From NCBI GenBank assembly GCA_916988195.3, contig CAKASQ030000009.1, positions 1-64,000 on the forward strand: a DNA stretch of 64,000 nucleotides, given 5' to 3'. This document shows, piece by piece, positions 46,783-56,332 of the stretch; the stretch's first letter is position 1; each line of letters starts with the position of its first letter. The notes beneath the pieces are model-generated. The model ran no database searches. It worked only from the letters and a program-made list of their open reading frames with translations, and was not told where the DNA came from. The DNA comes from Oscillospiraceae bacterium. GTDB lineage: Bacteria > Bacillota > Clostridia > Oscillospirales > Oscillospiraceae. The translations under genes were made by a program, and so were the position numbers.

Positions 46783-49089
46783 ATGAGGCGGCTGTGCTGG
46801 TTCACGGCCGGCTTTGTAATTGGATGCGCCGCGTGCGTCTGGTTCCTTCGAGGCAGTGCATGGACAGCGGCAGCAATTCTTGGTGCTCTGGCTGCGGTTC
46901 TGGCGGTGTGCCTTCTGAAAACGCGGTGGCAGGGCGTGCGGCTGACGCTTCTTGGCTTTGCAATCTCGCTCGTGTTCTGCGCGGGCTACCGGGCGGTGCT
47001 TCTTCGCCCGATCGAGGCCTTCTGCGCGCAAAATCAGGCGGAACTCCACGCCGAGGTTCTGGATTACCCGACGGCCTCGCGGTATGGAAGCGCTGTGCTT
47101 GTTAAGGTCAAGACCGGCGGGGCGGGGATGAAGGCCGTTTTATACTACCAGCAGGACGCGGCGCTTTCGCCGGGAGATCAAATTTTCTGCACGGCGAAAC
47201 TTCGCGCGGCAAGCCCGGACAATCTCGAGCGCGATGAATATTACGCCTCGCGCGGTGTTTGGGCGGTGCTTTCCGCGAAGGGACAGCTTACGGTAACGCC
47301 GGGAACGTGGTCTCTTCGCCATCTTCCGGCGCTGGCGGCAAGGCGGCTCAAGGACGCGTGCCGGGCGGTTTTCCCGGAGGACGTTTCGGGCTTTTTGATC
47401 GCGCTTCTGACGGGCGACAAGCAGGGGCTGTCTTATTCTCTTAAAAATGATCTTTCCCGCAGCGGCATTTATCACGTCGTCGCGGTGTCCGGGATGCACG
47501 TGAGCTTGCTTGCGGGGCTTATCATGCTTCTTTGCGCGAACAAACGCACGCTCTGCGCAGCGCTCGGGCTCCCGACTGTCTGGTTTTTTGTGCTGCTCAC
47601 AGGGGCGAACGCCTCGAGCGTCCGGGCGGGCGTGATGCAGACGGTGCTTTTGTTATCGGGCTTGGTTCGGCGCGAGCGCGATTCGTGGACGGCGTTTTCT
47701 CTCGCGGGGCTTTTGCTGCTGGCGGAAAATCCGTGGGCCATCCGGAACGTCGGGCTGCTGTTGTCGTTTGCCTCGACGGGCGGGATTCTGCTGTTTGCAA
47801 AGCCCCTTTATCACGCGATGGTCGAGTCCAAGGCATATTCGCACCTTGAGGACAACCATCCGAAGCTTGCGCATGGGCTGAGGCCCGCGATTACCGCCGT
47901 GTGCTGCTCGCTTGCCTCGAGTGCGTTTTCGCTTCCGATCTGTGCATACTACTTTAAATTGATGTCCGTGTCGGGCTTTGTGACGAACGCGCTCTGCCTG
48001 TGGCTCGTGAGCGGGATCTTTTCCGCGGGCCTCGTGACGGCAATCGCGGCCTGTGTGTGGAGCTCGATCGGAATCGGACTTGGGTGGCTTCTTGCGTGGC
48101 CGGCGCGGCTGGCGCTCGGAATTTTCCGCGGCATGGCAAGCCTTCCCTACAGCGCGGTTTCTTTGGAAAACCCATATGCTGCGGTCTGGACGGTGTTTTT
48201 CTTCTTCGCGGTCTGGCTGATCTGTCTGAGATCTAAAAAGCTCAGCGGCGCGGTCGTTTTGCTCGCACTCGGCGGGACGTTCGCCGTCTGCATGGGCCTT
48301 GCCGCGATGGACTACCGGAACGCGGGCTTTACGTTCACGGCGCTGGATGTTGGACAGGGGCAGTGCCTTATTTACACGGCGTGCGGCGAGACGAGCGTTG
48401 TGGACTGCGGCGGCGCGCAGGACGAGAGCGGCGAGCTTGCCGCAAGGTATTTAGAGACGAACGGTGTGTTCTGCGTCGACCGGCTCATTTTAACGCACCT
48501 GGACGCGGACCACTGCAACGGTGCGGCGCAGCTATTATCCAGAATTCGTGTCGATGTGCTTTACCTGCCGCTCCCGGCCATTCGCGAGGACGGGGCGATG
48601 CTCCGGGGCATCCGGGAGGCTGCGCGGGAAAGCGGGACGCAGATCAAATTTGTCCGTGAGGATACAGAATTCTTGACGAAGGATGGCTGCATTACGATTT
48701 TGGGCCCTGATTTGCGCGAGAGCGGCAACAACGGCGGGCTTTGCGTCTTGGCATCGCACGAAAAATATGATATTCTAATAACCGGCGATCTGAGCCAGAA
48801 CGCGGAATACCGGTTATTGTCGCGCTATGATCTGCGGGATATTGAGCTGCTCGTCGCGGGGCACCACGGCGCAGCGACTTCGACCAGCGATGCGCTGCTG
48901 CAAAGAACCGGCGCGTCCAGTGTCGTCATTTCCGTCGGCGCGGAGAATTCTTACGGTCACCCGGCGGCGGACACGCTTGCGCGCATTCAAAATACCGGCG
49001 CGGCAATTTACCGGACGGATGAGCTGGGAACCATCGTCATCCGGGGAGGAACCTATGGCAAAGAAACAGGCGGCGGAAGTGGCCGATAG
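46783..49089 (+). CDS. comEC: ComEC/Rec2 DNA uptake channel
   Basis: 768 residues. The N-terminal half has membrane helices and the competence core with 'SGIYHVVAVSGMHVSLLAGLIMLL', 'LTGANASSVRAGVMQTVLLLSGL' and further helices. The C-terminal metallo-beta-lactamase domain has 'FTALDVGQGQCLIYTA', 'LILTHLDADHCNGAAQLL' and 'ELLVAGHHGAATSTSDALL'. ComEC moves single-stranded DNA across the membrane in competent bacteria. No other competence gene is nearby, but comEC-holA adjacency is usual in Firmicutes. Overlaps holA by 35 bases. Confidence 0.95.
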   Translation: MRRLCWFTAGFVIGCAACVWFLRGSAWTAAAILGALAAVLAVCLLKTRWQGVRLTLLGFAISLVFCAGYRAVLLRPIEAFCAQNQAELHAEVLDYPTASRYGSAVLVKVKTGGAGMKAVLYYQQDAALSPGDQIFCTAKLRAASPDNLERDEYYASRGVWAVLSAKGQLTVTPGTWSLRHLPALAARRLKDACRAVFPEDVSGFLIALLTGDKQGLSYSLKNDLSRSGIYHVVAVSGMHVSLLAGLIMLLCANKRTLCAALGLPTVWFFVLLTGANASSVRAGVMQTVLLLSGLVRRERDSWTAFSLAGLLLLAENPWAIRNVGLLLSFASTGGILLFAKPLYHAMVESKAYSHLEDNHPKLAHGLRPAITAVCCSLASSAFSLPICAYYFKLMSVSGFVTNALCLWLVSGIFSAGLVTAIAACVWSSIGIGLGWLLAWPARLALGIFRGMASLPYSAVSLENPYAAVWTVFFFFAVWLICLRSKKLSGAVVLLALGGTFAVCMGLAAMDYRNAGFTFTALDVGQGQCLIYTACGETSVVDCGGAQDESGELAARYLETNGVFCVDRLILTHLDADHCNGAAQLLSRIRVDVLYLPLPAIREDGAMLRGIREAARESGTQIKFVREDTEFLTKDGCITILGPDLRESGNNGGLCVLASHEKYDILITGDLSQNAEYRLLSRYDLRDIELLVAGHHGAATSTSDALLQRTGASSVVISVGAENSYGHPAADTLARIQNTGAAIYRTDELGTIVIRGGTYGKETGGGSGR

Positions 49090-50110
49090 CCTGCGGCAAT
49101 TCAAGCAGGATTTAAAAAACAATACGCTGGGAAACTTTTATATTTTCTGCGGCGAAGAGGCGTTTTTGCGGGATTATTATCTCGCGGAGCTCACGAAAAA
49201 GCTATCAAACGGCCCGGCCGCCGAGTTTAACGTCCACCGCTTTGATGCGGCAAGTATCGCGCCGCAGGCGCTTCTGGACGCGGTGGAGGCCATGCCGATG
49301 ATGGCCGAGCGGACGCTCGTACGTGTGGACGATGTGGACCTTTTCAAGATTCCCGAGGGGCCAAGAGAGCAATACCGCGGGATTTTTGAGGACCTGCCGG
49401 AGTATGTCTGCCTCGTGTTCGTATACGATACGGTAGAGTATAGGCCGAACGGTCAGGTGCGAAAGCTGTCGGATACCATCAAAAAGCGCGCGCAGGTGGT
49501 GGAGTTTCAGAAGCCCTCGGAGCGGGAGCTTGCGACGTGGATCGCGCGGCACTTCCGGGCCGAGGGAAAGACGATCTCCGATAAGCTCGCGGGCTATCTC
49601 ATCTTCCTGACGGGCGGCGGCATGACGCAGCTCGAGGGCGAAATCAAAAAAATTTCGTCCTACGCGTCCGGCGAGGAAATCCAGCGCTCGGACATTGACG
49701 CGGTGGTCACGCCCGTTTTAAACGCGCAGACGTTTGACATTTCGAACGCGATTGCGGGCGGCAATTTCCAGCTGGCCCTTACAAAATTGCAGGAACTTTT
49801 TGCCATGCAGGCCGAGCCCATCGCGATTCTGGGTGCGGTCGGCTCGCAGATCCGAAGGCTCTATTACGCGAAAACCCTTGCGGCCTGCGGGAAGAACCAG
49901 CAGACGTTTATGGAGCTGACCGGAAACAAAAGCAGCTATGCCGCAAATCTCACCTTTACGGCGGCAAGGTCCGTGTCTCAGAGCTTCTGCGAAAAAGCGG
50001 TGGAGCTTTGCTTGCAGGCGGACCGCGACATGAAGCGGAGCGCGGACGAGCCCGAGCGGATTTTAGAGGTGCTCGTGGCGACGCTTTCGCAGGAGGCGCG
50101 CCGTGGTTAA
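49055..50110 (+). CDS. holA: DNA polymerase III delta subunit
   Basis: 351 residues from ATG at 49055 inside the comEC end, with GGGGAGGA just upstream. Typical delta landmarks: 'GNFYIFCGEEAFLRDYYLAEL', 'EAMPMMAERTLVRVDDVDLF', 'VEFQKPSERELATWIARHFRAEGKTISDKLAGYLIFLTGGGMTQLEGEIKKI', and the C-terminal collar. It opens the sliding clamp as part of the clamp loader. Next gene overlaps by 8 bases. Confidence 0.94.
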   Translation: MAKKQAAEVADSLRQFKQDLKNNTLGNFYIFCGEEAFLRDYYLAELTKKLSNGPAAEFNVHRFDAASIAPQALLDAVEAMPMMAERTLVRVDDVDLFKIPEGPREQYRGIFEDLPEYVCLVFVYDTVEYRPNGQVRKLSDTIKKRAQVVEFQKPSERELATWIARHFRAEGKTISDKLAGYLIFLTGGGMTQLEGEIKKISSYASGEEIQRSDIDAVVTPVLNAQTFDISNAIAGGNFQLALTKLQELFAMQAEPIAILGAVGSQIRRLYYAKTLAACGKNQQTFMELTGNKSSYAANLTFTAARSVSQSFCEKAVELCLQADRDMKRSADEPERILEVLVATLSQEARRG

Positions 50111-50693
50111 GATCAGGCAGGCCATCGTCGTCGAAGGAAAGTACGATCAGAACACACTCTCGCAGCTGGTCGACACGACGATCTTCCAGACGCGTGGCTT
50201 CGGCGTGATGCGCGACAAGGCGCTTCTGGAGCTGCTGCGAAAAGCCGCCAGAACGACGGGGCTCATTATTTTTACAGACTCCGACGGCGCGGGCTTCGTC
50301 ATCCGGAATTTCCTGAAGGGTGCACTTCCCAAAGAGGGCGTGCTGCACGCATACATCCCCGATATCCCCGGTAAGGAAAAGCGCAAGCGCGCACCCGGGA
50401 AAGAGGGGCTGCTTGGCGTGGAGGGCATGACGAAGGAAATTTTACTCGAGGCACTCGAGAACGCGGGTGCGGATTTGGGCGGCGAGGCGGCAAAAAAGCC
50501 GGGCGATACGATCACAAAATTTGATCTCTACACTGCGGGCCTTTCCGGAAGACCGGACAGTGCGGCCAAGCGCGCGGCATTTTTGGAGAAGCTTCGCTTT
50601 CCGGCGCACATGAGCGCGAACGCGCTGTTGGATGCGCTGAATTTACTATATACGCGGGAGGAATTTCTCGCGCTGTTTGAGGATGGAACATGA
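50103..50693 (+). CDS. rnmV: Ribonuclease M5
   Basis: 196 residues, start GTG at 50103. The N-terminal Toprim domain shows the catalytic Glu in 'AIVVEGKYDQNTL' and 'LIIFTDSDGAGFVIRNFL' (DxD). The C-terminal DUF4093 part 'KFDLYTAGLSGRPDSAAKRAAFLEKLRFP' matches. RNase M5 matures 5S rRNA. It overlaps the ABC-F gene by 4 bases; both flank ribosome biology. Confidence 0.92.
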   Translation: MVKIRQAIVVEGKYDQNTLSQLVDTTIFQTRGFGVMRDKALLELLRKAARTTGLIIFTDSDGAGFVIRNFLKGALPKEGVLHAYIPDIPGKEKRKRAPGKEGLLGVEGMTKEILLEALENAGADLGGEAAKKPGDTITKFDLYTAGLSGRPDSAAKRAAFLEKLRFPAHMSANALLDALNLLYTREEFLALFEDGT

Positions 50694-52576
50694 TTGACAT
50701 TTCCGTAAAAGACCTCGTCAAAAGCTTTGACGAGGACGAAAATCTGCTCGACGGGATAAGCTTTGATGTCCAGTCGGGCGAGCGCGTGGGTCTGCTCGGC
50801 AAAAACGGCGCGGGCAAGACGACGCTCTTTAAAATTCTGACGGGCGAAATGGACTATAATTCCGGCGAGATCGCCTTTGCGCAGGGAAAAAAGGTCGGCC
50901 TCATTTCGCAGATCCCGGTCTATCCGGCAGAGTTCACGGTGAACGATGTGCTCCGCGCAGCGTTTTCAAACTTGGATAAAATCAAAGCGCGCATGCGGCA
51001 GCTGGAGAAGACCATGACCGAGCATACGCCAAAGGAGGTCCTTTCGGAGTATGACGCGCTCACAAGCCGGTTTGAAGCGGGCGGCGGGTATGAAATTGAC
51101 ACCGAGACGGATAAGATCTGCAACGGCCTCATGATCTCGCAGACGCAGCGCGAGCAGCTGTTCTCGTCTTTATCCGGCGGCGAAAAAACGCGGGTGAATC
51201 TCGCGCGGCTGCTTCTGGAGAAGACGGACATTCTGCTGCTCGACGAGCCGACGAACCATCTGGACATGCACGCGGTGGAGTGGTTGGAGGAGTACATTTC
51301 GCGCTTTAAAGGCACGGTCCTCACCATTTCCCACGACCGGTATTTTTTGGACCGTGTTGTAAATCGCATCATTGAGATATCGAACGGGAAGGCGGAGTTT
51401 TACTCCGGAAATTACTCGTTTTACGTGCAGGAAAAGCAGGCGCGCTTTGAACTCCAGCTCAAGCAGTATGAAAAGGAGCAGGCCAAGCTCTCCCAGCTGG
51501 GCTTTACGCTCGAGCGCATGAAGGGCTGGGGCATCAACAACCGCACGCTCTACCGCCGCGCCATGTCCATCCAGCACCGGATGGACAGAATCGAAAAAAC
51601 CGACAAGCCGAAGACGGAGAAGACCATGCGCGCGCGCTTTGCAGAGCGGGATTTCTTTGGAGACGAAGTACTCTCCGTCAAGGGGCTCGGCAAGGCGTTT
51701 GACGGAAGGACGCTTTTTCACGACGTGGACTTGCAGGTCGCGGGCGGCGAGCGCATCGCGTTGCTTGGCGACAACGGGACCGGCAAGACGACATTTTTAA
51801 AGGTTCTCTTAGGCGAAGAGGCGGGCGCGGGTAAAATCAAATTCGGCCCCACGGTCAAGTGGGCGTATCTTCCGCAGATCATCCATTTTGAGCACCCCGA
51901 GCGGACGCTTCTCGATACGATGCTGTATGAGAAAAACTGCACCGTCCAGACCGCGCGCGACCGGCTGGGCGCGTATCTGTTTGAGGGTGAGGACGTGTTC
52001 AAGACCGTATCGTCTCTTTCCGGCGGCGAGCAGTCGAGGCTCCAGCTTTGCATGCTGATGGACGAAAAGATCAACCTCCTCATCCTCGACGAGCCGACGA
52101 ACCATCTGGATCTTGCTTCCCGCGAATGGGTCGAGGACGCGCTGGAGGAATACGAGGGCGCGCTGCTGTTCGTCTCGCACGACCGCTATTTTGTCGATAA
52201 ATTCGCCACGCGTATCTGGGAACTCGAGAACCAGACGATCCGAGATTTCCCGTGCGGCTATGAAAAATACCGCTCCATCAAGGCCTTCGAGGCCATGCAG
52301 ATCGCCGCCCCTGTGAAGGAAAAGCGCGAGAAGAAGGAAAAGCCGAAGCAGACCGGCGGCAGCAAGGCGATTGAGAAGAAGATCAAGAGCCTCGAGCGGG
52401 AGATCGAAAAGCAGGAGACGCTGGTTGCGGAATTTGACGAAAAAATCGCGGCGGCGAGCGCGGACTATCAGGAGCTTGCGCGGCTGATGGAGGAAAAGCA
52501 GGCCGAGGAGGAGAAGCTCACTGGCATGATGGACGAGTGGGAGGCCTTGAGTCTTCAATTGGAGGAGGGCGTATGA
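50690..52576 (+). CDS. ABC-F family ATPase (ribosome-associated)
   Basis: 628 residues, two ABC domains without membrane segments. First Walker A 'LLGKNGAGKTTLFK', signature 'LSGGEKTRVNLARLLL', Walker B 'ILLLDEPTNHLDMHAVEWLEEY'; second Walker A 'LLGDNGTGKTTFLK', 'LSGGEQSRLQLCML', 'LLILDEPTNHLD'. A linker with basic residues and a C-terminal coiled coil (about 545-620) follow, as in Uup/YdiF-type proteins. They act on the ribosome E site. A resistance role is possible but not shown by sequence. Confidence 0.93.
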   Translation: MIDISVKDLVKSFDEDENLLDGISFDVQSGERVGLLGKNGAGKTTLFKILTGEMDYNSGEIAFAQGKKVGLISQIPVYPAEFTVNDVLRAAFSNLDKIKARMRQLEKTMTEHTPKEVLSEYDALTSRFEAGGGYEIDTETDKICNGLMISQTQREQLFSSLSGGEKTRVNLARLLLEKTDILLLDEPTNHLDMHAVEWLEEYISRFKGTVLTISHDRYFLDRVVNRIIEISNGKAEFYSGNYSFYVQEKQARFELQLKQYEKEQAKLSQLGFTLERMKGWGINNRTLYRRAMSIQHRMDRIEKTDKPKTEKTMRARFAERDFFGDEVLSVKGLGKAFDGRTLFHDVDLQVAGGERIALLGDNGTGKTTFLKVLLGEEAGAGKIKFGPTVKWAYLPQIIHFEHPERTLLDTMLYEKNCTVQTARDRLGAYLFEGEDVFKTVSSLSGGEQSRLQLCMLMDEKINLLILDEPTNHLDLASREWVEDALEEYEGALLFVSHDRYFVDKFATRIWELENQTIRDFPCGYEKYRSIKAFEAMQIAAPVKEKREKKEKPKQTGGSKAIEKKIKSLEREIEKQETLVAEFDEKIAAASADYQELARLMEEKQAEEEKLTGMMDEWEALSLQLEEGV

Positions 52577-53301
52577 CGCTTATCATTCTGGCGGCGGTTT
52601 TCGCCGTGCTCGGAATCGCGCTGATTGTGATTCCCTTCCACGTCGCGATGACGGGGATCTGTTTTCTGGGACTTTCCGCGGTGTGCATTCTGCTGCGGCT
52701 TCTGCGCGGGAAAAAACACGAAAGGACGTGGCGCGTGATTTTACTGATGCTGACAGGGGTGTGCATGCTGACGGTCTTCGGCGCGATGGCCTATATTGAC
52801 CGCAGCGGGCGCTCAGATACGTTCGAGGCGGATACCGCGCCGGAATTTGTCGTGGTGCTCGGCGCGCAGGTACAGGGCGACCAGCCGTCGCTGACGCTCA
52901 AAAAGCGGCTCGATCTGGCGCTTTCCTACCTGAACGATCATCCGCAGGCGAAGGTCATCGTCTCTGGCGCGCAGGGCGCGGATGAGGCGTACACCGAAGC
53001 ATACGTCATGGCGAAGTATCTGATAGAGCAGGGCGTGGACGAAAACCGCGTCATTCAGGAGGAACAGGCGCACGACACGCGTGAGAATCTGGAGTATTCC
53101 CGCGTGCTCGCCGAACAGCACGGCATGGATACAGCGTCTGTTCTCATCATCACGAGTGATTTCCATCTCTGCCGGGCAAAGTATTTGGCGAGGAAGCTTG
53201 GCATGGAGCCTTACGGGCTTGCCAGCCAGACGTGGCCGGAAATTTTGAGGGTCAATTACCTTCTGCGGGAGGTGTTCGCCTTTGTGAAGGCAGCTATGTA
53301 A
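52573..53301 (+). CDS. YdcF-like DUF218 membrane protein
   Basis: 242 residues from ATG at 52573, overlapping the ABC-F stop (ATGA). Three N-terminal membrane helices, then the DUF218 domain 'FVVVLGAQVQGDQPSLTLKKRLDLALSYLNDHPQAKVIVSGAQGADEAYTEAYVMAKYL', 'HDTRENLEYSRVL' and 'VLIITSDFHLCRAKYLARKLG'. Members such as SanA and ElyC act in envelope integrity; the activity is unknown. Confidence 0.92.
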   Translation: MTLIILAAVFAVLGIALIVIPFHVAMTGICFLGLSAVCILLRLLRGKKHERTWRVILLMLTGVCMLTVFGAMAYIDRSGRSDTFEADTAPEFVVVLGAQVQGDQPSLTLKKRLDLALSYLNDHPQAKVIVSGAQGADEAYTEAYVMAKYLIEQGVDENRVIQEEQAHDTRENLEYSRVLAEQHGMDTASVLIITSDFHLCRAKYLARKLGMEPYGLASQTWPEILRVNYLLREVFAFVKAAM

Positions 53302-53378
53302 TTTGTTTTTGCCGTCCGTGGCGGCAAGCGCCACGGTAGGAACTAAAAAATGCAGCCCCGGCAGGCACTGCCGAATCA

Positions 53379-53408
53379 TTTGACATTTCCCTTCTGGGGG
53401 ATTAGAAT
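53379..53408 (+). promoter_or_regulatory. Promoter of the mrp gene
   Basis: TTGACA (53379-53384) and TAGAAT (53403-53408) are 18 bases apart, 28 bases before the ATG. Confidence 0.6.
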
Positions 53409-53436
53409 AAAACAAAAAACAAAGGAGTTTTTCACT

Positions 53437-54264
53437 ATGAGTGCATCGTGCAGCGGCAACTGCGACAGCTGCGGCGAAAGCTGCTCCAGCCGCAGCCCGG
53501 AGAGCCTGCTGGCCCCGGCCAACAAGCTGTCCAATATCAAGCATGTCATCGCCGTCGTCTCCGGCAAAGGCGGCGTGGGAAAATCCACCGTGACCTCCAT
53601 GATGGCGGTCGCCATGAACAAGCTCGGCTATAAAACGGCGATCTTGGACGCGGACATCACGGGCCCGTCTATTCCGCAGGCGTTCGGCCTGCATGAGCCC
53701 GCGGTCGGAAGCGATGACGGGATCCTTCCAGCTGTGACGAAAGACGGCATTAAGATCATGTCCATCAACCTCCTGCTTCCCAAGGAAACCGACCCGGTCG
53801 TCTGGCGCGGGCCTGTGGTCGCGGGCGCGGTCAAGCAGTTCTGGACGGATGTCTGCTGGGGCGATGTGGACTACATGTTTGTGGACCTGCCGCCTGGAAC
53901 GGGCGACGTGCCGCTGACGGTGTTCCAGTCGCTTCCCATTAACGGCGTGATTCTCGTTACGAGCCCGCAGAGCTTAGTTTCCATGATCGTCTCCAAGGCC
54001 GTGAATATGGCGAAGATGATGGACGTGCCGGTCTACGGCTTTGTTGAGAACTACAGCTACTTTAGGTGCCCCGACTGCGGCAAGACCGTTGAGATTTTCG
54101 GCAAGAGCAAGCTCTCCGAAATCGCGCTGGAGTATAGCCTCCCCGTGCTGGCCCGGCTTCCGATCGACCCCGACACGGCGCGGCTGTGCGACGAGGGCAA
54201 GATGGAACAGGTGAGCTTGGACGGCGTGATGCCGGCGGCGGAGCTCATCGCGAAGGCAAAGTAA
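53437..54264 (+). CDS. mrp: Mrp/NBP35 family iron-sulfur carrier ATPase
   Basis: 275 residues. A Cys-rich N-terminus (CSGNCDSCGESC) precedes a P-loop 'VVSGKGGVGKSTVTSMMAVAMNKLGYKTAILDADITGPSIPQAFG' and 'DYMFVDLPPGTGDVPLTVFQSLP'. A CxxC pair sits in 'YFRCPDCGKTVEIFG', the site for a bridging 4Fe-4S cluster. It transfers iron-sulfur clusters to target proteins. Single-gene unit. Confidence 0.94.
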   Translation: MSASCSGNCDSCGESCSSRSPESLLAPANKLSNIKHVIAVVSGKGGVGKSTVTSMMAVAMNKLGYKTAILDADITGPSIPQAFGLHEPAVGSDDGILPAVTKDGIKIMSINLLLPKETDPVVWRGPVVAGAVKQFWTDVCWGDVDYMFVDLPPGTGDVPLTVFQSLPINGVILVTSPQSLVSMIVSKAVNMAKMMDVPVYGFVENYSYFRCPDCGKTVEIFGKSKLSEIALEYSLPVLARLPIDPDTARLCDEGKMEQVSLDGVMPAAELIAKAK

Positions 54265-54272
54265 AAAGAAAG

Positions 54273-54305
54273 CGCCCGGTAGAGCCTTGACTGCTTTACC
54301 GGGCG
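54273..54305. terminator. Intrinsic terminator
   Basis: CGCCCGGTA pairs with TACCGGGCG around a 15-base loop, followed by TTT on plus and a short T-run on minus. It serves mrp and possibly the converging WYL gene. Confidence 0.75.
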
Positions 54306-54321
54306 TTTGAAATGATTCGGA

Positions 54322-55299
54322 TTATTTATAAAGCTCGAGCGTTTTGCGGCATTGAGCGGCAAATTCCGCCCGGACGGATTCCGGGAAGAGGATTTCGGCC
54401 CGCTCGCCGAAGCCTGCCAGCCAGCCGTAGAAAACGGGGGAGACGACGATTTCTGTTGTGAACGTGAAGTGCTCGTTTCCGTCCGGCACAAGCATTGCGT
54501 CTTTGCCGAACCGGTCGAGGACCACGCCCGCGAGCGAGTTCTGGAAGCGGAGCTTTACCTGCTGCGCCTGCCCGGAGAACATGCCGAAGACCGCCTTTCC
54601 GTAGCGCGTGAGATCGAGCGTTTTGGCCTCCTCCGTCATGACGCGAGGCTTTTGGGTGATGGTGAGCTTTGCCATCTTGTCCACGCGATAGTGCGTCAGA
54701 CCGTGGCGCTCGGAGTGGGCGATGAGGTAGTAGTTTTCATCGTCCCAGACGAGGGCATAGGGACTCGCGAAATAGTCGCCCGGGCGCTCGTGCTTGCGGC
54801 CGTCCACGCCCCAGTCGAAGTAGCGGAAGCGAACCTGAAGGTTCCGGGCGATGGCCTCGTGGATGCGGTCGACGGTATAGTAGACGCTCTCGTTCATTGA
54901 CTTGACGCGGTCGCGGACGGTCAGCTGCCGCTTGAGCTGCGCGGCCTGATACTTGCTGCAAAGCGTCGAGAGCTTTTCAATGAGCGCCACAGACTTGCGC
55001 TCGGACAGAAACTTGCTCGCCTGCACTGCGCCGGAGAGCAGCTTGAGCTCGGCCAGCTCAAACGGGCGCGAAGCCAGAAAATACCCGCCGCCGGGGCCTT
55101 TTTGCAGCACGATATCCATTCCAAACGCCTGCAGGCACGCAACGTCCGCATAGACGCTCTTGCGCTCGGCGCGGATGCCGCGCGCGGCCAGATACGAAAC
55201 AATGTCCTGCATGGACAAAATATGATCCTCATCCGACTGCGTTTCAAACAGCTCCTTGAGATACAGGAGCTTGAGCTTCTGGTTTTCAGACCTCGCCAT
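54322..55299 (-). CDS. WYL-domain transcription regulator
   Basis: 325 residues. The N-terminal HTH is 'KLKLLYLKELFETQSDEDHILSMQDIVSYLAARGIRAERKSVYADVACLQAFG'. The central WYL-like domain has 'VRFRYFDWGVDGRKHERPGDYFASPYALVWDDENYYLIAHSERHGLTHYRVDKMAKLTIT', and the WCX-type C-terminal extension follows. WYL proteins often sense nucleic acids or nucleotides and control defence or DNA-repair genes; no such gene is next to it. Divergent from nfo, so it may regulate that gene. Confidence 0.92.
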   Translation of the reverse strand: MARSENQKLKLLYLKELFETQSDEDHILSMQDIVSYLAARGIRAERKSVYADVACLQAFGMDIVLQKGPGGGYFLASRPFELAELKLLSGAVQASKFLSERKSVALIEKLSTLCSKYQAAQLKRQLTVRDRVKSMNESVYYTVDRIHEAIARNLQVRFRYFDWGVDGRKHERPGDYFASPYALVWDDENYYLIAHSERHGLTHYRVDKMAKLTITQKPRVMTEEAKTLDLTRYGKAVFGMFSGQAQQVKLRFQNSLAGVVLDRFGKDAMLVPDGNEHFTFTTEIVVSPVFYGWLAGFGERAEILFPESVRAEFAAQCRKTLELYK

Positions 55300-55405
55300 G
55301 TGATCGCCTCCCTATATCCGGATTTTACCTGAAAAATGAAAAAATAACAAGTGATTTTGGCTGCGATATATCGGGTTCAAGAAAAATTAACAAATAGGAG
55401 AAAAT

Positions 55406-56257
55406 ATGTTATATCTTGGTTGCCATTTATCCTCGTCCAAGGGCTTTGCGGCCATGGGACGGATGGCGCTGTCCATCGGCGCGAACACCTTTCAGTTTTT
55501 TACCCGCAACCCCCGAGGGGGCGCTGCAAAGGAGATCGTCCCCGCTGACGCGGCGGCGCTTGTGCAGATGCAGGATGCGGGAGAAATCGGCCGCATTGTC
55601 GCGCATGCGCCCTATACGCTGAACCCCTGCGCGAAGGAGGAAAAGACGCTCGAGTTTGCGCGCAATACGATGAAGGACGATCTCAGACGCATGGAATATG
55701 TGCCGGGGAACTACTATAATTTCCACCCCGGAAGCCACGTCGGGCAGGGAATGGACGAAGGCATCCGGAAAATCGCCGAGACGCTGGACGTTGCGATGTT
55801 TGACGGGCAGACGACCACAGTGCTCCTTGAGACGATGGCGGGCAAGGGCACGGAGGTCGGCGGGAGGTTTTGCGAGCTGCGGCAGATCATCGATCGTGTG
55901 TCGCGCCCCGATCAGCTCGGCGTATGCCTCGACACCTGCCATGTAAACGACGCGGGGTATGACATCGCGGGGAGCTTGGACGCGGTTTTAGAGGAATTTG
56001 ACCGGGAGATCGGCCTTTCAAGACTTCGCGCGCTGCATCTCAACGACAGCAAAAATCCGAGTGCCTCGCACAAGGACCGGCACGAACGGCTCGGCGAGGG
56101 CTATCTCGGCCTCGAGGCGTTTTACCGCATCATCGAGCACCCTGCATTGCGCGGGCTTCCGATGATCCTTGAAACGCCGAATGAGCTTCCGGGATATGAA
56201 GCGGAAATTGCGCTGCTGCGAGAGTACGACAAGGCGGCAGACGCAAACAAATTGTGA
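55406..56257 (+). CDS. nfo: Endonuclease IV
   Basis: 283 residues. It cuts DNA 5-prime to abasic sites. The TIM-barrel metal motifs are '[14 protein letters not shown]', '[15 protein letters not shown]', '[15 protein letters not shown]', '[16 protein letters not shown]', '[27 protein letters not shown]' and '[16 protein letters not shown]', the full set of His, Glu and Asp zinc ligands. AGGAG lies near the ATG at 55406. Confidence 0.95.
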   Translation: MLYLGCHLSSSKGFAAMGRMALSIGANTFQFFTRNPRGGAAKEIVPADAAALVQMQDAGEIGRIVAHAPYTLNPCAKEEKTLEFARNTMKDDLRRMEYVPGNYYNFHPGSHVGQGMDEGIRKIAETLDVAMFDGQTTTVLLETMAGKGTEVGGRFCELRQIIDRVSRPDQLGVCLDTCHVNDAGYDIAGSLDAVLEEFDREIGLSRLRALHLNDSKNPSASHKDRHERLGEGYLGLEAFYRIIEHPALRGLPMILETPNELPGYEAEIALLREYDKAADANKL

Positions 56258-56274
56258 AGATATCCTTAATATCC

Positions 56275-56303
56275 TTGACGGATTTTTTCGAATATGGTAC
56301 TCT
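56275..56303 (+). promoter_or_regulatory. Promoter of the AI-2E family gene
   Basis: TTGACG (56275-56280) and TACTCT (56298-56303) are 17 bases apart, 29 bases upstream of the ATG. Confidence 0.5.
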
Positions 56304-56332
56304 TACTGCAAAGAGTTTGAGGGGGAAGACGC

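Noticed and set aside
46783-49089. Full competence locus
   Set aside because: Only comEC is here; comEA, comFA and pilus genes are absent, so natural transformation cannot be claimed.
50690-52576. ABC-F protein as an antibiotic resistance gene
   Set aside because: ABC-F proteins include resistance factors, but the housekeeping context (holA, rnmV) and Uup/YdiF-like layout do not support that role.
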